Positions 57,262 through 64,000 of a stretch of DNA of 64,000 bases are shown here, piece after piece; positions within the stretch are counted from its first letter, which is position 1; every line of letters starts with the position of its first letter. Under the pieces are notes generated by a model, which saw only the letters and a list, made by a program, of their open reading frames with translations, did no database searches and had not been told where the DNA came from. The stretch is taken from contig JACVTC010000002.1 of assembly GCA_016946835.1 (NCBI GenBank), forward strand, positions 1,849,501-1,913,500, read 5' to 3'. Source of the stretch: Neocallimastix lanati (nom. inval.) (Eukaryota; Neocallimastigomycota; Neocallimastigomycetes; Neocallimastigales; Neocallimastigaceae). Both the position numbers and the translations under genes were made by a program.

Positions 57262-58257
57262 TATTATTAATATTTTATTTTTATTTTTTATATTTCATAT
57301 ATTTATTTTTATTTATATTTAATTATTTTTTTTATTTTATTCAATTTTATTTCAATTTTGTTTTATATATGAATGTACTTTTTTTTCTTTTTTATTATGT
57401 AATTTTATTTATTTATTTATATTCATTGTATTTGATATTATTTTAATTTATTTTTTTATTTTTATTATTTTTATTTTTATTATTTTTATTTTTTTATTTA
57501 TTTTTATTTTTATTTTTTATTTTTTTTTTTTTAATTTTAAGAATGTAAAATAAAAATTAAAATGATTATGAATTATTCAAATTTAGATTATTGTTATTAT
57601 TAGTATTATTATTATTCTTTTATCTTATAAAAATTAATATCATTTTCTATATCTATAACTATAATCAATTTGGTATTATATATTTATTATAATCTAATTA
57701 TCACTATTTTTTTTTTATTATATTTTATATATTTTATATTATTTTTATTTTAATAATGATTAATTAGATTAAAAAGATTTGTTTAAAAAAAAAAAAAATT
57801 TTTTTTTTTGAAATCAAAATGTTATTATTATTATTTTTTTTAAATATATCATAATATTTTGTAATGTTTTTAATTATAGTTGTATTTAAATAATTTTTTA
57901 GTTATGATATATATATATATATATATAATATTTTTAACTTTTTTTTTTATTAATTATTAAATATTATTTAAAAAATTGTATATATTATTTTAAGATATTG
58001 TTATTTTATAATATATATATATATTATATTTTAAACTTTTTATTAAGCTTAAGCAAAGTTTAAATTATAAAGCTATATATATAAATTTATTTATTTTGTA
58101 ATTAATATATTTTTTTCCTTATGATCTTATGATATATTTATTTATTTATTTATTTATTTTTTTTTTTAATAAAAATAATAAATATAAATTTATTATTAAT
58201 ATTAATTTATTTCATTCTATTAATGAATTTATTATTTTGTTATTTATTTATTAATTA
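55569..58257. other. A+T-rich intergenic region
   Basis: 2.7 kb without convincing coding sequence on either strand. Holds poly(A)/poly(T) runs (55816-55828, 56205-56217, 56355-56368, 57101-57123), GAAAGAAAAAA-type purine runs at 55795-55840, and (TTA)n and (TTTA)n micro-arrays near 57230-57262 and 58138-58160. Confidence 0.55.
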
Positions 58258-58771
58258 TTAAATATTATTTTTTTATTTTTATTTTTAGAAGTTTTTAATT
58301 TCAATAGATGAAATGATATTTTGTATTTTATCTTCAAAGCTTTCTTTCTTAAGATTTTCTTCAGAACAACGACCTCTAACAGATGTTTTTAAATCTTCTA
58401 AAATATTTTCAAATATTCTAAAAATATATATTTATTTATTGTTATTTGATTGAAGTTTTATGTTAATATTAAAATTTATACTACTTATAAATATATATGC
58501 ATTTTATTATTACTATTGTCATTATTATTATTATTATTATTATTTAAATAATAAATAATTATTATATATAAAATTATTACTTTGAATCTTCCACAAAATC
58601 CCATAACATCACTTTCAAAACTTCAGTATCTAATTGAATTTGATAGTAATCTTCTTTAGTAAATGAAAAGAGTCTGACATATTCAATTATACCCTATTAT
58701 TATTATTGTTAAAAATTTAAAATTATCATTTAATATTTTATTTGATAATATTTGTATAATATACATATATA

Positions 58772-58803
<32 letters not shown>

Positions 58804-59581
58804 TAAATATTTATGTATAATTTATGATGATTGAGTTGAATTATACTTTACTTTTAACAATATGTTTATAATATTAGTTTTTATATTAACTCTATTCAAT
58901 TCAACATTTCCATAATATTCTATACGTTCTGTAAATAATCGATCAATATTTGACATTAAATTTTGATCATTATTTATATATGGATTTGTAAATGAAGAGT
59001 AAGAGCCTGTAGCAGCTGAATTTTGTAATAAGTAAGGATTATTATATTGAGTTGGGGTCATTTTATTTTTGTTAAATGAGGATTCTATTTTCATCAATAT
59101 TATGATATGTGATTTGATATTTATATAATTATGAAATAGGCATAAAAGTATATAAATAATTTAAATAAATAAAAAATAAATAAATAAATAAATAAATAAA
59201 TAAATATATAAATAAATAAATAAATAAGCAATTAATTAATTAATTTTACTATTAATATTGTAATCTTTAATATATAATATTATAACTTATTATAATTATT
59301 TATTAAAATTGTATTTGCTAATTTATATATATAATACCTGAAAGTGTATCTGATGATTTGTTAACATTTGCGTATAAAACCTTATTAATATCAATACAGT
59401 ACATTTCATACTGTTTTAATACGGAGATCCAATAACTTGATATTTGATCTAACTTATTATTTTGAAGTTTTTGATTAAATGAATTCTTTGCTACATAAAT
59501 TAAATTATTTCCTGAAACTTGAGTATAACGATTTAATAATGTCTAATTATTATTATTTATCATACCATGAAATAATAATAA

Positions 59582-59670
<89 letters not shown>

Positions 59671-60318
59671 GTGTAAAAAAAAAAAAAAAAAAATTTTATA
59701 ATTGTAATTATATATTTATATTATATATATTTATATTATTTAATATTATTAATTTGAATAATATATATATTTTAGTTATAATTATTTTGTATAATATATA
59801 TATATATTTATCTATATTTGATATTATAATTACTTGAATTAATTTTTGACAATCAACAATATTGATTGAGATATCACTTAATGCTTCTTTTTCTTTGTTG
59901 AATATATCATTGTTTGGAGAAATTGGTGTTATTGGTGAAGCAGGAGATGCTTCTTGGTTTTTGTTATTATTTATTTCTTCATTATCTTTATATAGTTCTT
60001 GTATATATATATTGTAAATTGAATTAATAGTATTAATTCTTAAACGATCTAAGAACTGAGCAAGAAGTAAAAGTTTTGGTGAAACTTTAGTACGATATGA
60101 AAGTTTTTCAGAATATTTCTATTTTTTAATAAATAATAAAATTATATACAATACATTATAAATATTTTATTTTTTATATTTCTATTTTAATTAAACTTAT
60201 AAATATTATTGCATTTATAATTTATAATAATATTTTGTTATTTATTGTTTAGGTTGAACTTATAATATTATAATACATATATTTGAAATATATATATATA
60301 TTATTATAAAAATAAAAA

Positions 60319-60349
<31 letters not shown>

Positions 60350-60635
60350 ACCATCATTCTATCAAATATATTGCTCCAGAAATTTTTTAGACCATTATTT
60401 AACTTAGAATAAACAAGATCTTTATTATTTGATAAAAGATCTAAACTTTTAATATCTTGTTTTGCTATCATCTTTATACATATATTATATTTTATTTTTA
60501 GATACATATATATTTAGAAGTAGAATTTTTTAATTAATTATTATTACTTTTATTAATATCGATTTAATATAATTATATAGTAGATAATTTATTGTAATGA
60601 ATAAAATATTGTAACAAATAAAATATTGCAATAGT

Positions 60636-60711
<76 letters not shown>

Positions 60712-60873
60712 TATTGCTTGTATAATATTTAATTCTTACATTTAATTTTGGTATTATCGTTTTTGTAAATTCATTTACTAAAAATTCTTCACTTTTCAAT
60801 ATAAGCGCTTCAAAATTATTCGAATAACTTTTATCAATTTCATTATAATATTTTTCTGTATTAAATATATTTC

Positions 60874-60917
<44 letters not shown>

Positions 60918-63428
60918 TTATTTTATTAATATAAAAATAATTAATTATCTTTTTATTTCATTATCATCATCATTATTATTTATTATTATTTCTATTCACA
61001 ATTTTTATATAATAGTATATAATAGTAATAAAAATAATAATCCATATAATTTACCATATAATCCATCAATACAATTATTGAATAAATCTTCAATAATATT
61101 TGAAATCCATTCAACTGTAATTTTTATAATTTTTTCATTTAATGGTGTTATTTTTTGTATATCTTCTAAAACATTAATTTGGGAATGGGATGATTTTAAT
61201 AAAGCTAGTGAATGATTATAAGCATCTTCTTTTAATTTATTATTCTATTATTATTTTTATCATCATTATTATTTTATTTTATATTTTTAAATTATTGTAA
61301 TATACATAAATAGTATAATTTAGTCATGATTATATTGATTATTTTAATTAATATAATAATATCGGTTATAACTAACTTTTTGTGATGTTTGTATGGATCT
61401 ATTAATTATACTTAAGTATCTATTACATAGTTCATTTACAACATCCTTAAGTTTCTTATTAGCTTCCATTCTTTCCTGTTTATGTATGAACAATTGTACA
61501 AGTTAATATACTATTTTATTTTATTTATTTTTCATTTTTATTTTTTTGAATTATATTATTCATATAATTATTACTTCATCATTAAGGTTTGCATAGTATA
61601 AAACATTTGATAATGCTTTTTTATCCTTTTCAAGGAAATAATTTGTATAAGATACTATGAAAATATTTAATTCATTAAGAAATTTCTCATTTAATGTATT
61701 TATTTTTTTAAGTTGTTCCTCATTTGATTCATCAGTACTTTCTTTAATCTGATTTTCATCTAATATTTCCTTTAATCGAATTAAAGCACTTTATATTGTT
61801 GAAATTTTATATATTATATTAATGATTAACATTTACAATTAATTAAGTTTAATTTTTTTTTTTTTTTTTATTTTTATTTTCTATTTCTCTTATAATTTTT
61901 TATTATTATTTATTTTCAACTTACTATGATGAATATTCTTTATAAATTTGAATTGGTGGAAAATGTAAACCAATTAATAAACCTACATTAACAGAACTTT
62001 CTTTCATTGGTTTCTAATTTTATTTATTTATTTATAAGAGGAAAAATAAATTTAATAGTTTTATAAAAATTTTTTTTATTTTTATTTATTTATATTTATT
62101 TGTTATTATTATTATTATTATTATTGTTTTTTACTACATTGATATTTAAATGCAAATATTACATAGAAAACTTACAGCTGTATCATTGATTTTTATTTTT
62201 TTTGATATTTCTTTCATTATTTCTTGACATTCTTCATCAATTTTACTAAAACCAGATATATCTTTATATTTTTTTAATAATTTTTCAGTTTTAGAATAAT
62301 AAAAAACTGCTTGTGAATATTGTGGTGGATTTTGGTCTATACAATGACTTAATCTTGCTGGTAATTCTAATATAAATTGAAGCTAGGAGCATTTATAGGA
62401 ATATTTATTGAATATCAATTTATTTATTTATTTATTTATTTTGATTGATAATTTATATTATTTTTAAAAATTAAAATTTTAAAAATTGTATATTTTAATA
62501 TATACCTTTTTTAATAATAAATTAATACTATTTAATTTATGAATTTTTTCACGACTTGTTTCAAGAGAATTATTTATTTCACTCGATGTTTTTGTAATAT
62601 TTTTTACTTTATCAAATAAATTATTCATTTCTGTATCTATATTATCAATTTCTTTTCTCATCTTCATTATTTTATAAAAAAATTATTAAAAAATAAAAAA
62701 TGAAAAATCTATTTAAAAAAAATTTCTCAATTTAAGAATATTTATTTATATTTATTATTAATGAAATCCAAATTTACATTTTGAATTGAATCGTTTGCAT
62801 TAATAAATTTTCTGTAGTTATCATAAATTAAACCTTTCATTTCACTGTCTAATTGCTTTGTTTCTATTTTTTTATTTATTTAATTATTTATTAATGGAAT
62901 ATATATTATTTTGTTTAATATATTATTTTATTGTTTAATATTTTTATTTGTTTTACTTTATATTTCGATTTTATAACTGACCTGAAGACAATTTATTATT
63001 TTCCCTTAATAATGCTTTCATATTATATTCTTTCTTTACTTTCTTTATATATTGGTTTGAATCAAATGCTAATGAATCTTTTCATTATTATTATTTTTAA
63101 GAGAAAAAAAAAAAAAGTTGTTACGGTATATATATATAAATAAAAAAAAAGAAAAAAAAAGTTAAGAGTGAATAAACAATTTTAGTTAAACTTATAATAA
63201 ATGAATTTTAATATAATAGGATTATTTATATTTACTAATATCACTAGGATTTCTTGGGACTTTTTTAACTTTTGGTTGTTCCTGAATTCCATAATAACCT
63301 TTTTTATATTATATATATATTAATATAGTTATATTATATTATAAATAAATAAAGGATTAAAATATACTTTTTAAAAGTCCTCTGGCTTTTTCTTTATTTT
63401 TTCTATTTATTAGTCTCTCATTTTCCAT
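58258..63428 (-). CDS. VPS51: VPS51, subunit of GARP/EARP tethering complexes
   Basis: Tethers endosome-derived vesicles at the trans-Golgi network. Seventeen exons: 63368-63428, 63236-63298, 62982-63077, 62778-62863, 62506-62661, 62176-62382, 61925-62013, 61575-61788, 61377-61475, 61055-61244, 60740-60855, 60352-60471, 59834-60118, 59338-59542, 58852-59084, 58581-58693 and 58258-58417 (2493 nt, 830 residues; human 782). The N-terminal Vps51 signature is clear: LDSEMKGLIYDNYRKFINAN (78-97), then a coiled coil (SSEINNSLETSREKIHKLNS) and LQFILELPARL (155-165). The rest is helical, with a Pro/Ser-rich insert ASPASPITPISPNN in exon 13 and weaker conservation. The start MENERLINRK fits, being the only in-frame Met before the conserved block. 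Exon 16-17 phase places the stop at 58258. The last few exons are the least certain. Confidence 0.88.
59584..59671. repeat. (AAT)n microsatellite in a VPS51 intron
   Basis: About 88 bp of AAT repeats followed by poly(A), in the intron between exons 13 and 14. Confidence 0.95.
60642..60709. repeat. (TTA)n plus poly(T) in a VPS51 intron
   Basis: About 30 bp of TTA units directly followed by a poly(T) of about 36 bases, in the intron between exons 11 and 12. Confidence 0.9.
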
Positions 63429-63952
63429 GATTATTAAATACAAAAACTAATTTCAATATTATTTATTTATTATTATTATTGCTTTTAGATTTACTAAATC
63501 TTTAGATATAAATATATATATAATTATAATATTTTTTATTTAATGTTATCTTTAGAATAATATTTTTAATTATTTTATTTTTTTGGTAATTAATTATTTT
63601 TTAATATATCATAGTAATTTCAAATAAAAATAATAATAAAAGTATATAATGAATAAAAAAAAATATATTTAAAAGTTTATTTTTATTATATTTTTAATTT
63701 TTGAGATTTGTTTAATATTTTTCATTATCAATTTTTTTTTTAATTATTTATAAATAAATATTATATAAATATATATTAAAAATATTTATATTTTCAAGAT
63801 ATTATATTATATTAAAATATATATAATAGTATATATTAAAATAGTTTTATTTAATAAGTATAAAAATTTATGATATTAATAAATATTAATATTGAATTTT
63901 TATTTTTATTTTTATTTTTATTTTTTATTTAATTATACATAAGTTATATTAA

Positions 63953-63995
<43 letters not shown>

Positions 63996-64000
63996 ACAAA
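63429..64000. other. VPS51 upstream region to window end
   Basis: A+T-rich, no coding signal. A (TAAA)n array begins at about 63951 and runs to the window edge. Confidence 0.55.

Overview
The window is eukaryotic nuclear DNA of extreme A+T content. Genes are split by many short A+T-rich GT-AG introns, and poly(A)/poly(T) runs of 15-50 bases and AT-only microsatellites are everywhere. The intact genes (RAD51, eIF3c, a UFD4/TRIP12-type HECT ligase, ESS2/DGCR14, VPS51, a GH18 chitinase) fit a fungus. An apicortin gene (partial p25-alpha plus doublecortin domain) points to an early-diverging zoosporic fungus, and the base composition best fits an anaerobic gut fungus (Neocallimastigomycota). That placement is inference; no rRNA or other marker is present.

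Layout. 1-1.6 kb: G+C-richer, stop-riddled remnants of a family-B DNA polymerase (+) and an RNA polymerase largest-subunit-like piece (-), probably an old giant-virus-like insertion. 2.2-3.2 kb: LINE fragments. 4.2-6.5 kb: a one-exon gene for a secreted protein with two matching six-cysteine domains flanking about 47 NQ-rich repeats. 6.5-16.9 kb: a gene desert of simple repeats with two less AT-rich islands and a palindromic minisatellite. 16.9-19.7 kb: complete 9-exon RAD51. 22.1-25.6 kb: 8-exon secreted GH18 chitinase. 26.9-29.1 kb: an aminotransferase pseudogene that keeps its introns. 29.5-31.1 kb: a 5'-truncated LINE. 32-35.4 kb: eIF3c. 36.6-43.5 kb: the HECT ligase. 45.5-46.5 kb: apicortin, divergent from ESS2 at 47.7-50.2 kb. 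50.9-52.2 kb: modules of a 15-bp box repeated in direct and inverted orientation. 53-53.5 kb: exons of an unrecognised Cys/His-rich protein. 55-55.6 kb: a small protein with a cysteine-packed tail. 58.3-63.4 kb: a 17-exon VPS51.

The genes form no operon or cluster. They are unrelated housekeeping genes (recombination, translation, ubiquitin, splicing, vesicle tethering) mixed with secreted or cell-surface genes, separated by 1-10 kb of simple sequence. Most lie on the minus strand; only ESS2 is clearly plus-strand. Exon coordinates were read by eye, choosing GT-AG junctions that keep the frame; in each complete model the exon lengths sum to a multiple of three. The candidates most worth following are the secreted repeat protein, the 15-bp box repeat family and the virus-like remnant.
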